Assembly (NCBI RefSeq): GCF_003182475.1
Contig: NZ_QGTS01000008.1
Location: forward strand, 186,001 to 250,000
Source: Mangrovibacter plantisponsor
GTDB taxonomy: Bacteria > Pseudomonadota > Gammaproteobacteria > Enterobacterales > Enterobacteriaceae
Direction of reading: 5' to 3'
DNA length: 64,000 nucleotides
The first letter of the stretch is position 1, and the number at the start of each line of letters is the position of its first letter. A model generated the notes under the pieces. That model ran no database searches, had not been told where the DNA came from, and worked only from the letters and a program-made list of their open reading frames with translations. Both the position numbers and the translations under genes were made by a program. Shown one piece after another: positions 54,723 through 63,469 of this stretch.

Positions 54723-55835
54723 TTACCTGGTTACCTGTCTACTGCCAGTTTGTTTATGCTCAAGACTGTCTGCTCTTTTTGCTATTTCAGCTAATTGAAC
54801 AAAATCAGCTGGCGCATAAAATGCCGCTGGGGAAGGCAATGCCTTCATTGACTCCCCCGGGTAGATTTCCAATTCGCCAAGCTGACTGAGAACGGCCCCG
54901 TTAACCCGCCCGGGGAGCTGAAGTAAGTATGGTTTCCGGTCTTCTCCCGGTACAGTTAAAGGCTGGCGCTGCGCCCTGAGATCATAGTTACGCCGCAACA
55001 CAAGGTATTTATCCGGCACCCTGCGCGTACTGTTCCACCAGACACCATCCACAGAACTGAACCTTTCCTCCGTTTCCTTACGGCTCACCGCCCCCAACCG
55101 TAATAACGCCTGCGACAAGCGGGCATCCATCGAATTGTTGTACTGCGTTACGGAACCCGCCTCTCCGCGTAAAATAACCGCTATTGCAAGGCGGGCTCCC
55201 AATAAATTTGAATAAAGATCTTCCGGCGAAAATGCCGATATAGCTTCAGGAAAACCTGAAACGGACTGATAACCATACCATTGGGCTATCTCGTGCCATT
55301 GCGCCAACTGAAATGCCAGTTGCCCGGCAAGCCAGGCCGAAACACGGTACCGCTCTGCACGCATTGCCGGGGGAGTGAAACTATAAAGCTGAATCCGGCG
55401 CACCCCCAACTCCTCACTCAGAAAGAGCCGCCACTCCAGGCCTAACCTGGGGTAAATTTGCGTGAACAAATAGAACGTATTGTCAGCAGTGTCCCTGACA
55501 TGTGCGATATCAATAAACCCACCGTGGTGCGTATAAATAATCCCATTGCGTTCACAGCCAAGCCCTGAGAGAGCCGCCAGCGCCGCAAAATGTGAATCAT
55601 TATATTGGTGATGCCCGGGATTATCCGCTGAGAATATATTATCGACACGGTAAAACGGTACCGGCAGACTGCCTATCTTAACCTTCAGGCCATTGCCAAA
55701 TGCGCAGCATGGGCGTAATGCCGATGGCGCAGCCAGGTGTTCTGCAGTTACAACCGGGGCATTGTTAATTACCGGTTCCCCACTCACTGTGTTACACCAC
55801 AGGATAAAAATCAGTATCACTAACCTGGTGTACAT
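54723..55835 (-). CDS. DUF4056-like exported protein
   Basis: A 370-residue protein with a signal peptide (MYTRLVILIFILWCNTVSG). Conserved-looking segments are LGCERNGIIYTHHGGFIDIAHVRDTADNT and LAFQLAQWHEIAQWYGYQSV (an HExxxWYG element that could bind metal), typical as I recall of DUF4056. ATG 55835 follows GGAGG and overlaps the Omp85-like stop by one base (TGATG). It is the last gene of a three-gene envelope operon. Enzymatic activity unknown. Confidence 0.65.
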   Translation of the reverse strand: MYTRLVILIFILWCNTVSGEPVINNAPVVTAEHLAAPSALRPCCAFGNGLKVKIGSLPVPFYRVDNIFSADNPGHHQYNDSHFAALAALSGLGCERNGIIYTHHGGFIDIAHVRDTADNTFYLFTQIYPRLGLEWRLFLSEELGVRRIQLYSFTPPAMRAERYRVSAWLAGQLAFQLAQWHEIAQWYGYQSVSGFPEAISAFSPEDLYSNLLGARLAIAVILRGEAGSVTQYNNSMDARLSQALLRLGAVSRKETEERFSSVDGVWWNSTRRVPDKYLVLRRNYDLRAQRQPLTVPGEDRKPYLLQLPGRVNGAVLSQLGELEIYPGESMKALPSPAAFYAPADFVQLAEIAKRADSLEHKQTGSRQVTR

Positions 55836-56956
55836 CAAAATGCCTCCGCTACCTGGAAATAAAACCCGGCGCTATCTCTGCCAACACCCAAATCCAGGCG
55901 AACATTCATATCCGGTTTCACTTCGAACCGGTAACCTGCCCCCACTGTGGGGAGTAAAGGATGGTGAAATAAATTCTGTGTTTTATCCCCAATCGCCCCC
56001 ATACCGGCCCACAGAACAATACCATGCCGCCAGGACATTTTTTGCCGGTATTCTATCTGGACGCTCACTACATCATTATCCCGGTAGCGACCCGGGTAAT
56101 AACCTCGCAGCCGGTGGTCATCTCCGGCCTGAGGCAATCTGTTCCACGGGATATCGCCATGGGCAAATTGCCCCCACGTATCCAGTGCCAGCACCCGCCT
56201 GGCATCAAGAGGAAAAAAAACGTCGTACTGTAATTCAGTGACGGAAAATCGCGTGTCCGCCCCCATTTTTGGGTCAAAGAAACGCAACTCCATATTGAAA
56301 AACTGCCCCTGCTGAGGGCGGGTTATCACGTCCCGAGAGTCGTAATTCAGACTGAACGTTATGCCAGAACTGACGGATGAATTTGGTAGAGTTGATTTGC
56401 CGTTTTCCGGATGGTCAAAACGAGCATGTTGTGCCGAGTAGTCCCAGCCGATACCCAGATAGAAGTGGTCTGCAAGCTGGCGTAATAACTGTGGGTGTAT
56501 CCGCAACGACGTATCATAGTAATTTTGGGCAGTACCTTGTGCGGCGTCATAACCCACTCCCCAAAATTTTGTCGGTATATTGGCAATGTTACCGTCCACA
56601 AAAAGCCGCCAGCGGTCACCAGCAAAAAAGGTGTAGTTATGAACACCTACCCCCGAAGCACCACTGGTGCTGACAAACCCGGTGAAAGAAATGGCGGAAT
56701 TTTGTGTTGTAGTGTCATCTGACGGGGTGACGCGGTATACCCCTGCAATGGCAGCGCCCATGCCAAGGCGTAGTTCCGGCGTATAAAAAGGCCCGGGCAA
56801 CACACTCCAGGCGACGTTATCACCCGCCAGAGGCGCTCTGTCGGCTCCCAGTTGGTTCAACAGCGTATCGACAGACTCCCGGTTGAGCGTTGCACTGTGT
56901 GAGAGGCCACACCCAAGGCTTAGCAGGCTCACAATGAGTTGCGTCCCCCTGCCCAT
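55835..56956 (-). CDS. Omp85/BamA-type surface antigen barrel protein
   Basis: A 373-residue protein with a signal peptide and a C-terminal 'bacterial surface antigen' type beta-barrel without POTRA domains. Typical features are SGITFSLNYDSRDVITRPQQGQFFNMELRFF, LPQAGDDHRLRGYYPGRYRD (the LRGY motif inside the Omp85 barrel) and a terminal phenylalanine. It could insert or secrete partners through the outer membrane. It overlaps both neighbouring genes by one base (TGATG), so the three products are made together. Confidence 0.8.
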   Translation of the reverse strand: MGRGTQLIVSLLSLGCGLSHSATLNRESVDTLLNQLGADRAPLAGDNVAWSVLPGPFYTPELRLGMGAAIAGVYRVTPSDDTTTQNSAISFTGFVSTSGASGVGVHNYTFFAGDRWRLFVDGNIANIPTKFWGVGYDAAQGTAQNYYDTSLRIHPQLLRQLADHFYLGIGWDYSAQHARFDHPENGKSTLPNSSVSSGITFSLNYDSRDVITRPQQGQFFNMELRFFDPKMGADTRFSVTELQYDVFFPLDARRVLALDTWGQFAHGDIPWNRLPQAGDDHRLRGYYPGRYRDNDVVSVQIEYRQKMSWRHGIVLWAGMGAIGDKTQNLFHHPLLPTVGAGYRFEVKPDMNVRLDLGVGRDSAGFYFQVAEAF

Positions 56957-57918
56957 CAGAACCGATATTCACCGGCTATAAAGAAGCTGTTTCGCTCATC
57001 AAACCCGACCTCAGCCAGGATATTGAAATTTTGCGTGATTTCATATTGCATCCCCACCAGAAGATTCCATGGGGAAGTCAGGTGCTGGTTTACAGCAAAA
57101 CGCCCCTGGCCGTTTTGGTTGACACTGTTAATTAAAGGCACCAAAACGACTGGCATAGATAAATCAGCCAGGCTGCCTTTAAACTCCTGCTGCACATCCT
57201 GATACATGCTGCCAACCCACAGGCTTAAATGGGAAGGCCCGGCAATGCCGGTAAAATGAAAGCGATAACCCACGCGTGGCGACACAGTCAGCGCTGAAAT
57301 TTTGCCATCCAGAATGTCAAAATCTGTACGGGTATAATTGGTGTCAACCAGAGCAAACCAGTCGTTATAGCCACCAGCAAGCGTCACCCCTCCGCCCCAG
57401 GTCATACCTTTAAACTTAAGTTTGAAATCAATATTCTGTAATTCACCACTCTGGTGCATCCGGTGGACAGACTGAGCAATGAGGTGGTCAATGCCACTAA
57501 AGTTTGCAGGATTTGCATCAACGGAAACTGTTGAAATGGATGCCCCTTGTGTATTGCCGAGAAGGCCATATACATTCAGAAAGGGGAAAACCCATAGATC
57601 AAGGCGGATATTGTCTGTCGTACTGTGCTCACGAGTATTGCCGACATCAATCGCGAACATATCCACGGGTATAGGGTGAGAGCCCAGACTTAACCCGGAA
57701 AATGTAATGCTATCAACATCCACGTTCTGGCGGATATTCATATGGCTGACATTAATGCCAACAGGTTCCGGTAACTCATAGCCACGAGCTGTTGCTTCTT
57801 CGCCCCAGACCGGGAAGAAAGAGGTATCCGAGGACTGCGGTGTTTTGTCACTTTCTGCATAACACAATTTGCCTGCCAGCAATTGTAGTATGAGCAAAGC
57901 CCAAAAGGATGTTCTCAT
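56956..57918 (-). CDS. Predicted outer membrane beta-barrel protein
   Basis: A 320-residue protein with a signal peptide (MRTSFWALLILQLLAGKLCYA) and alternating amphipathic strands. It ends IAGEYRF, an outer-membrane barrel terminus. Segments such as NIRLDLWVFPFLNVYGLLGNTQG and VSPRVGYRFHFTGI fit a barrel of ten or more strands. It is the first gene of a translationally coupled trio with an Omp85-like and a DUF4056-like gene. No named family is recognised with confidence; substrate unknown. Confidence 0.65.
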   Translation of the reverse strand: MRTSFWALLILQLLAGKLCYAESDKTPQSSDTSFFPVWGEEATARGYELPEPVGINVSHMNIRQNVDVDSITFSGLSLGSHPIPVDMFAIDVGNTREHSTTDNIRLDLWVFPFLNVYGLLGNTQGASISTVSVDANPANFSGIDHLIAQSVHRMHQSGELQNIDFKLKFKGMTWGGGVTLAGGYNDWFALVDTNYTRTDFDILDGKISALTVSPRVGYRFHFTGIAGPSHLSLWVGSMYQDVQQEFKGSLADLSMPVVLVPLINSVNQNGQGRFAVNQHLTSPWNLLVGMQYEITQNFNILAEVGFDERNSFFIAGEYRF

Positions 57919-58227
57919 TATTAGTTACCTACTAACATACAGGCACAAATACAGCTATTCAGAGAAAAATTCATATCTGATATATACAGTTGTTTTCATA
58001 AATGGGGGGGATTATCACACGGAGAATAGCATTTTGTTTTCACGAACCGCACAAGCAACCAGCCAAACCAATATGCCAACCAAATGACTGAGGAACTGAT
58101 TCTAAATGAGGTTATCACTTTGGTTCAATTCATTATGGATAATTATAATTATGAATAAAAATAATTACCCACCCCGATAGAGCGGAGTATGCTGGTGGCC
58201 CATATTATTTACTGGAAAGAGAAAACT
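57919..58227. other. AT-rich intergenic region
   Basis: About 310 bases of AT-rich sequence upstream of the barrel operon, containing its promoter and a short seven-G run near 58005. No gene or well-defined site was identified. Confidence 0.45.
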
Positions 58228-58395
58228 ATGTGGCAGACATGGACAATTATTGGGTTATTAGCCATCTGTGTTATCTACAATTGGGTGGAAAACAAGTATC
58301 ACAAACGTAACCACGCAACAGGTGATAAAAACAAAGATGTTTCGGTATCACAATACAGGGCCAATAACCCAGAAAAAGTAAACAAGCAACGTTAA
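58228..58395 (+). CDS. Small single-pass membrane protein
   Basis: A 55-residue peptide from ATG 58228 with a hydrophobic helix (WTIIGLLAICVIYNWV) followed by a basic/polar tail. GGAAAGAG precedes the start. An in-frame ATG at 58189 is a poorer alternative because its GGAG is only one base away. No homologue recognised; real but of unknown function. Confidence 0.5.
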   Translation: MWQTWTIIGLLAICVIYNWVENKYHKRNHATGDKNKDVSVSQYRANNPEKVNKQR

Positions 58396-58407
58396 ACTAC
58401 AACCCGG

Positions 58408-58992
58408 TTATTTATTCAAATCACTGTCCGGCCAGTATTTATAACCATTCAGCATAGCCTGAACCGCCAGGCCCTTCTCCGTGATTTCGTAAACACTCAC
58501 TTTGGCTGGTAATGCAGCGGAATCAGGAGCGACACCTTTTGCCGTTGCTCCGGTGGAACTCCCTTTGTCTTTATACTGTGCCGCAGCATTAGCATCGGCC
58601 CCGACTACATAACCATTGCTAATAAACTTATCCAGAGAATCTCTGTCATGAAAAACCATAACGGAGCTTAATTGCTTAACACCAATCCCTACACCTGCGC
58701 CGCCTTGTGCCATTTTCATGTAGGTATCTCTTCCGCTACGCATATCTCTGACAACACCATAACCACTACCAAAACCAACAAGGAATATTTTACTGCTGTT
58801 CGCGGTAAAAACAGCGTAACCTTGAGCGCGTTTTATCTCGCTACGCGCTTCAGGGTGGAGTGTATATAACTTCGTTAGCGTCTCCGTACGCATTTTTTGT
58901 ATTGATGCACGTTGCTGGCTGGCGGTATCGCCTTCGGCACTACACCCGGCGATAGCCAGTATTGACACTAATAGCAGTAATTTGCATTTCAT
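58408..58992 (-). CDS. YSC84/SYLF-domain lipoprotein
   Basis: A 194-residue protein with a lipoprotein signal (LLLLVSILAIAGC). The mature part has the SYLF (Ysc84-actin binding) pattern: AQGYAVFTANSSKIFLVGFGSGYGVVRD, MKMAQGGAGVGIGVKQLSSVMVFHDRDSLDKFI. SYLF proteins bind lipids; bacterial members are envelope proteins of unclear function. ATG 58992 is selected because it starts the signal peptide; the longer frame has no signal at its end. Confidence 0.82.
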   Translation of the reverse strand: MKCKLLLLVSILAIAGCSAEGDTASQQRASIQKMRTETLTKLYTLHPEARSEIKRAQGYAVFTANSSKIFLVGFGSGYGVVRDMRSGRDTYMKMAQGGAGVGIGVKQLSSVMVFHDRDSLDKFISNGYVVGADANAAAQYKDKGSSTGATAKGVAPDSAALPAKVSVYEITEKGLAVQAMLNGYKYWPDSDLNK

Positions 58993-59094
58993 AATACATG
59001 GGTTCCTGTAACACGGTTGTCGTAAAATAGTTGTCGTAATATGGTTGTTGAATAACATTACCACCCGGGTTGCGGGCAATTGCCTGCACCAGAC

Positions 59095-59685
59095 CTAAAC
59101 TTCTTTTGCAATGTCTTGCTCAGACGAAAAATCCACAATATTTGCTGTTGGGCAATCTGAATTGTGTGCCATGTCCCCTGCCAGCACGCCCCCCTGAACA
59201 ATAGACAGTGTGCTGTAACGTAGCCGCCCTTCTACACGCCCATTTTCACAAATTTCAACATGTTCAGCACAACTCTCGCCATGTACTGAGCCATCAACAA
59301 TAAGTGACTGTGATTCAACATTCCCTGTCACTGAACCATTGTGCATCACACTAATTTTTCCTTCCCGGGCATAAATATTTCCGGTTACAGTACCGTAAAT
59401 ATAGACCTGCCCTGACGCTGTGATGTTTCCGTCAAAACATACGCCCTGTGCAATAACAGTACCATGCGGGCTGCCACTGTTTTTTTCTAATACCGGAAGA
59501 TGTACCTCTTGCTGCGATTTCTTTTTACCAAACATCCCTGGTGTTACCTTTTTCAAATAGTGAAGAATAAATGCCGTACCTGACAACACTGCCAACAGTA
59601 CGGTTGTGTGTATTTGGTAGAATACCCAACTGGTCAGGGCGCTGATCCAGCACAACAACCCCAAATCAATGAAAATGAAATCCAT
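59095..59685 (-). CDS. Membrane-anchored bactofilin
   Basis: A 196-residue protein. The N-terminus has two hydrophobic segments (FIFIDLGLLCWISALTSWVF and TTVLLAVLSGTAFILHYL). After that comes a beta-helical bactofilin core (VCFDGNITASGQVYIYGTVTGNI, SVTGNVESQSLIVDGSVHGE, GRVEGRLRYSTLSI). Bactofilins form nucleotide-free polymers that organise envelope processes; the membrane-anchored enterobacterial type includes Proteus CcmA. ATG 59685 (an upstream GTG also in frame). The neighbouring gene encodes a SYLF lipoprotein 102 bases downstream. Confidence 0.85.
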   Translation of the reverse strand: MDFIFIDLGLLCWISALTSWVFYQIHTTVLLAVLSGTAFILHYLKKVTPGMFGKKKSQQEVHLPVLEKNSGSPHGTVIAQGVCFDGNITASGQVYIYGTVTGNIYAREGKISVMHNGSVTGNVESQSLIVDGSVHGESCAEHVEICENGRVEGRLRYSTLSIVQGGVLAGDMAHNSDCPTANIVDFSSEQDIAKEV

Positions 59686-59830
59686 CACAGTTAACTGCCC
59701 ACAAAACCTGACCAGGTGACCTGGCAGTCAGTTACAAGAAGTGCTGCGTTATGAAATACACATGCAGGCCGGTATTAAAAAATTTAGCTACTATTTTCAG
59801 TAACCACGCCCGGCACATTTAAGGTAAATA

Positions 59831-60679
59831 TCAACCGTCACTACTAACAATAGCAAAAGACTTACCGGCCTGGCGTATAAATTGCTCAGCCTGTTCACCC
59901 GCAACCGGTGGGGAGAAATAAAACCCTTGAGCACTATTGCAACCAGTTAGTTGTAATATATTCATTTCTTCTTGATGCTCAATGCCTTCGGCAACAATGC
60001 CATAGTTCAACGCACTAAGTAACCGTACCGTATGCTGCAATATTTTTACATCCACAGCGTCATGGCGAATATTTTTTATGAGTGAACGATCCAGTTTAAT
60101 GATATCTAAAGGCAGTGCCCCCAGGCAGCCAATATTGCTGTAACCCGCGCCAAAGTCATCCAAAGCAATCCGTACACCAGCACTGCGTAGCACGTTAAGG
60201 CATGTTACTACTGCCTCATTTTGCAGCAGGCTTGCAGTTTCAATACACTCAATAATCAGTAAGTTCCCGGCTATACCCGCCTTAGTAAGGCAACCAATAA
60301 TGTATTCTGCAAACCCCGGGGAAGACAGGTCGGTTGCGAAAACATTTACCGAAACTGGTAGCAATACCAGCCCTTTGCCCTTCCACTGGGTGAGCTGTGC
60401 TAAGACCAGAGTAATAACACGCCGGGTCAGCAAACGGCTCAACCCCTGTTTTTCAGCCTGTTGAACAAATTCTGCTGGCTTTATCCAGCCTTTTACCGGG
60501 TGGTGCCAACGCACCAGCGCCTCCATACTGGTTATTTTACCAGTCTGCAAGTTTATGATTGGCTGCCAGTGCATACACAATTCTCTCTGGCTATTTAACG
60601 CATTAGCCAGCGCCTGCATGTGACCATCTGCCACCCGGGGGAACATTCCAACAAAAGGGAATATATACTCTGGCCGCAT
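59831..60679 (-). CDS. EAL-domain cyclic-di-GMP phosphodiesterase (stand-alone)
   Basis: A 282-residue protein made almost only of an EAL domain. The motif MEALVRW (E near 50), the Asn in VNVFATDL, IECIE, LDDFGAGYSN, IKLDRS and VAEGIEHQEE followed by SAQGF are all present, so the metal and substrate ligands appear intact and hydrolysis of c-di-GMP is expected. No membrane segment, GGDEF or receiver domain. It would lower c-di-GMP and favour motility, opposite to dgcQ in this window. Confidence 0.87.
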   Translation of the reverse strand: MRPEYIFPFVGMFPRVADGHMQALANALNSQRELCMHWQPIINLQTGKITSMEALVRWHHPVKGWIKPAEFVQQAEKQGLSRLLTRRVITLVLAQLTQWKGKGLVLLPVSVNVFATDLSSPGFAEYIIGCLTKAGIAGNLLIIECIETASLLQNEAVVTCLNVLRSAGVRIALDDFGAGYSNIGCLGALPLDIIKLDRSLIKNIRHDAVDVKILQHTVRLLSALNYGIVAEGIEHQEEMNILQLTGCNSAQGFYFSPPVAGEQAEQFIRQAGKSFAIVSSDG

Positions 60680-60794
60680 AACTTCTTCTCTCTCTTTTAT
60701 CTCGGTTATAAATAAAGCTGAGATGCAGGTTAAGTAGCAACACTACCGGGATACCACTACAGCAGGAATACACGGTGCTATACCCTGATTCCTG

Positions 60795-61121
60795 TTATTG
60801 GTTATTCACAACCATTCGCCAGTCGACAGAAAACGATACATCGCCGCTTTCTGTGTAGGTAAAAAAAACATCATAACCTGCCATGGTAATTTCATTACGT
60901 ATTGTTGCCAGATGTTCCCGGCCACCAGTACTGGTCAGTACGGGATAATCAGCACATGGCATTTCAATCCGAATATTCCCCAACTTATGATTTTCCGTTG
61001 CCCGCAACATCCTGACAATTTCGCTTTTAAACTGGCGTATTTCTTTCATCACCTGGTGGCGGTGCTCAATACATGACTTCTGATATGTCTGATTCAAAAA
61101 TATGGCCCTGGGTATAATCAT
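60795..61121 (-). CDS. Small protein of unknown function
   Basis: A 108-residue protein with a good ribosome binding site (GAGGAA five bases before ATG 61121), so probably real. The N-terminal half looks helical and charged (KEIRQFKSEIVRMLRATENHKLG), the C-terminal half beta-rich (GYDVFFTYTESGDVSFSVDWRMVV). No family recognised. It lies between the EAL and RcnB-like genes on the same strand. Confidence 0.6.
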   Translation of the reverse strand: MIIPRAIFLNQTYQKSCIEHRHQVMKEIRQFKSEIVRMLRATENHKLGNIRIEMPCADYPVLTSTGGREHLATIRNEITMAGYDVFFTYTESGDVSFSVDWRMVVNNQ

Positions 61122-61220
61122 TCTGTTTCCTCAGAGGCGTTATGTTGAAGACGGGTTATCTGGCAAGCCTCCCTACACGCCTGGTTGAGCAATATCTTTT
61201 CAGGCAGTTATTCACCACAA

Positions 61221-61550
61221 TTAACTCTGAGGATAAAAAATATCATGTTGATAAGCTTTGATGATGCGCCCTGTTTTATTGTCCAGTAGCACATAGGTTT
61301 CCCCCATATACGTCCAGTGATTTTCAGCGCCCGGCACAGGTAAATTCCGAACTTTCCATGCAGTGATGATATAGGGTTTAGTAAGGTAAAGCGCAGGCGC
61401 CATGTCTCCCGGGTGGTAACGGGTAAAATCAGCCATAAATTCATTAACTCTGTACTTCTCGCTATTCTGGCTATTGCTTCTTTCGCTCAGTGCGTAAACA
61501 CTACCCGGTAATATAGTTAACAACAGCAACAGAAAGTGACTGTATTTCAA
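61221..61550 (-). CDS. RcnB-family periplasmic protein, TTG start
   Basis: A 109-residue protein with a signal peptide (MKYSHFLLLLLTILPGSVYA). The mature end follows the RcnB pattern: YHPGDMAPALYLTKPYIITAWKVRNLPVPGAENHWTYMGETYVLLDNKTGRIIKA. E. coli RcnB is periplasmic and helps nickel/cobalt homeostasis. The start is TTG 61550, because GGGAGG sits five bases before it and it begins the signal peptide; no ATG fits. Metal-related role is by family and is uncertain for this member. Confidence 0.75.
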   Translation of the reverse strand: MKYSHFLLLLLTILPGSVYALSERSNSQNSEKYRVNEFMADFTRYHPGDMAPALYLTKPYIITAWKVRNLPVPGAENHWTYMGETYVLLDNKTGRIIKAYQHDIFYPQS

Positions 61551-61711
61551 AATAACCTCCCTGGTATTTATGGACGTTCGTTATCTTCTTTTTGGCTATA
61601 GTCAAATACTGGTAACGACAACTTCAAATAAATTGCCAGCACCCGGGAAGAAAAACCAGACAGCAATGTGATCACCATGGCCTGCTTTTGAGACACAAAC
61701 AGGCTTCATAG

Positions 61712-61990
61712 TTACAAAATGTCCTGGCGGCAACACTGCGGCAAACTACTGCGCCCGTATTCATCAGCTATTTCAAGCAAATGGCACATATGAGCACAAT
61801 GCAAATAACGCCCTTCAGCCCAGTTGCGGTTAACATCCAAACGCGCCAGCACCTTCGCTTCCAGCCACAGCTCAGCTGCCGCGTTAAATTTACAAGACTG
61901 CTCCTGCCCCCGCGCTTTATCCGCCATACGGTTATAGGTCACTTTATCGTTTTGCGGCGCTGCATCCGATACCGCTAAGGCATTACCCAT
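61712..61990 (-). CDS. ANR-family transcriptional regulator
   Basis: A 92-residue protein from ATG 61990 (GTGGAA upstream; an ATG at 62011 is also in frame). The core AELWLEAKVLARLDVNRNWAEGRYLHCAHMC matches the ANR (AraC negative regulator) family, such as Aar of enteroaggregative E. coli, which bind and inhibit AraC-type virulence activators. It lies 35 bases after the LuxR-type regulator on the same strand. Its target here is unknown. Confidence 0.75.
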   Translation of the reverse strand: MGNALAVSDAAPQNDKVTYNRMADKARGQEQSCKFNAAAELWLEAKVLARLDVNRNWAEGRYLHCAHMCHLLEIADEYGRSSLPQCCRQDIL

Positions 61991-62024
61991 AGTGATTCCA
62001 CTCTGTTTCATTTCAAATTACATT

Positions 62025-62870
62025 TCAGGTTAAAAGATGGCAGACTGGCCGGTTGAGGCAGCACCCATCCTGAATTTCGGGTGCTTCCAACATGCAGGCA
62101 GCCTGTATTGTTAAATACGGTTTCAGGTTTATGGGGTGTGTTTCAGTGCACTCACTCAACTTTTTCACTGGTACATTTACTTTGCAGATCTTCCCCACCT
62201 CTGGCTGCAAAATATGTTTTTCCATGCATATCCGAAAATGCAGCTCTGCGCGGGAAAACACATTCAGTTTATGCATCAACCCATGTTTGTAACGGCTGAT
62301 AGTTTTTACATTCAGCCCGCTAATGGCGGCTATGGTTTTCATGGGGTAGCCGGCCAGTAAGTAACGCAACGTGCGCTGCTCATTGCGAGTGAGCCAGGAG
62401 GGAGCACGGCTGCGTAAAACATGCAGAGGTACGATTTCCCACATAACCTGCCAGTTATTTTTACGCTGAGTGCCTGAAAAATCGCTCAGGTAGCTGATGA
62501 TATATCTGGCAATCAGTCGCATTTCCGGTAACGAAAGGCGGGCGTTAATAATAAATATTCGCCCTTCTTTTACTCGTAATTTTGCCCGGCAAGAATTTTT
62601 TGGCATAGACTCCAGTACCACGCACGCGCCAGCTGAATAACCCGGAGTGGAGACCATGTGGTCATACTGAAGCTTGCTGCATGGCATGCTGCGGGAAACA
62701 ACATGAACGAAAGAATTCCCGCGCCACTGCGCCTGAAGCTGGCTGCTCAATAACTCAGTAAAGCCAACAGCAGCCAGTGAGTTATCATGAATAAAAGTGG
62801 GTCGCACAAAAATGAGCCTCAGGTTGTACAACAGAATTGGTGGGCGGCCGGTGGCTCGCCCAATAGTCAT
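62025..62870 (-). CDS. LuxR-type HTH transcriptional regulator
   Basis: A 281-residue protein with no recognised N-terminal sensor domain and a central GerE helix-turn-helix (LTRNEQRTLRYLLAGYPMKTIAAISGLNVKTISRYKHGLMHKLNVFSRAEL near 175-225). A further 55-residue tail follows. The pattern resembles the enterobacterial LuxR-type regulators of fimbriae and surface structures. The start at 62870 has only a weak binding site, so translation may begin at a later ATG. Close behind a YfaZ-like porin (17 bases). Confidence 0.75.
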   Translation of the reverse strand: MTIGRATGRPPILLYNLRLIFVRPTFIHDNSLAAVGFTELLSSQLQAQWRGNSFVHVVSRSMPCSKLQYDHMVSTPGYSAGACVVLESMPKNSCRAKLRVKEGRIFIINARLSLPEMRLIARYIISYLSDFSGTQRKNNWQVMWEIVPLHVLRSRAPSWLTRNEQRTLRYLLAGYPMKTIAAISGLNVKTISRYKHGLMHKLNVFSRAELHFRICMEKHILQPEVGKICKVNVPVKKLSECTETHPINLKPYLTIQAACMLEAPEIQDGCCLNRPVCHLLT

Positions 62871-62887
62871 TCACCGCGTGAACGGGT

Positions 62888-63469
62888 TCAGAACCCCACT
62901 TCCCCTCCCAGATACATACCATCGGCAAGTTTACGGCTGCGACGCCCGTCTTTACCGGCCAGATCAATGTACCGGTAACCAACAGACAGCGTGACTGGCC
63001 GAACAATCGCCCAGCGTAAACCTGCATCCATTTCCCGGTAGTGGTCAACCTCACTGGATAATGAGTCTGGTGAATAGTACCCCTCGCCGAAAATGGTAAA
63101 TTTTTGGGTGATGTTCCAGGCGAGCCGGCTGCCTATTGCCAGTGCATAACCGTCGTCTTCACCACGCGGATGCAGGTAAAGTAATTTCCCGCCAGCAGAA
63201 ATCATAAAGCTGCCCAGTGGCAGGCCGAACCCTAGTTCCATTCCGCCCCGGTCACCGTCATTGTCGTTATGCGCCCAGGTCAGTTGGGAATAAAACCCTG
63301 GCGTTTCCTTGCCCATATCCACCCGCACATCGGTGTAATGTTCCCCAGCCTGCAGGCCAAGGCTTATCGCGCTGGCTGCAAAGGAAATACCCAGTAGCGC
63401 GGGCAGTAGTAAACCAAGCGTACAAGAATGCATCAGAGCGCGGTTGCGGGGTGTAAAACGTGTTTTCAT
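62888..63469 (-). CDS. YfaZ-family outer membrane protein
   Basis: A 193-residue protein with a signal peptide ending near ASA. The core LGLQAGEHYTDVRVDMGKETPGFYSQLTWAHNDNDGD and LAWNITQKFTIFGEGYYSPDSLSSEVDHYREMDAGLRWAIVRPVTLSVGYRYIDLAGKDG resembles E. coli YfaZ (180 aa), a predicted porin-like barrel of unknown function, and it ends in phenylalanine. The YfaZ gene proper is expected elsewhere, so this may be a paralogue. It is the first gene of a run with the LuxR and ANR regulators. Confidence 0.82.
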   Translation of the reverse strand: MKTRFTPRNRALMHSCTLGLLLPALLGISFAASAISLGLQAGEHYTDVRVDMGKETPGFYSQLTWAHNDNDGDRGGMELGFGLPLGSFMISAGGKLLYLHPRGEDDGYALAIGSRLAWNITQKFTIFGEGYYSPDSLSSEVDHYREMDAGLRWAIVRPVTLSVGYRYIDLAGKDGRRSRKLADGMYLGGEVGF

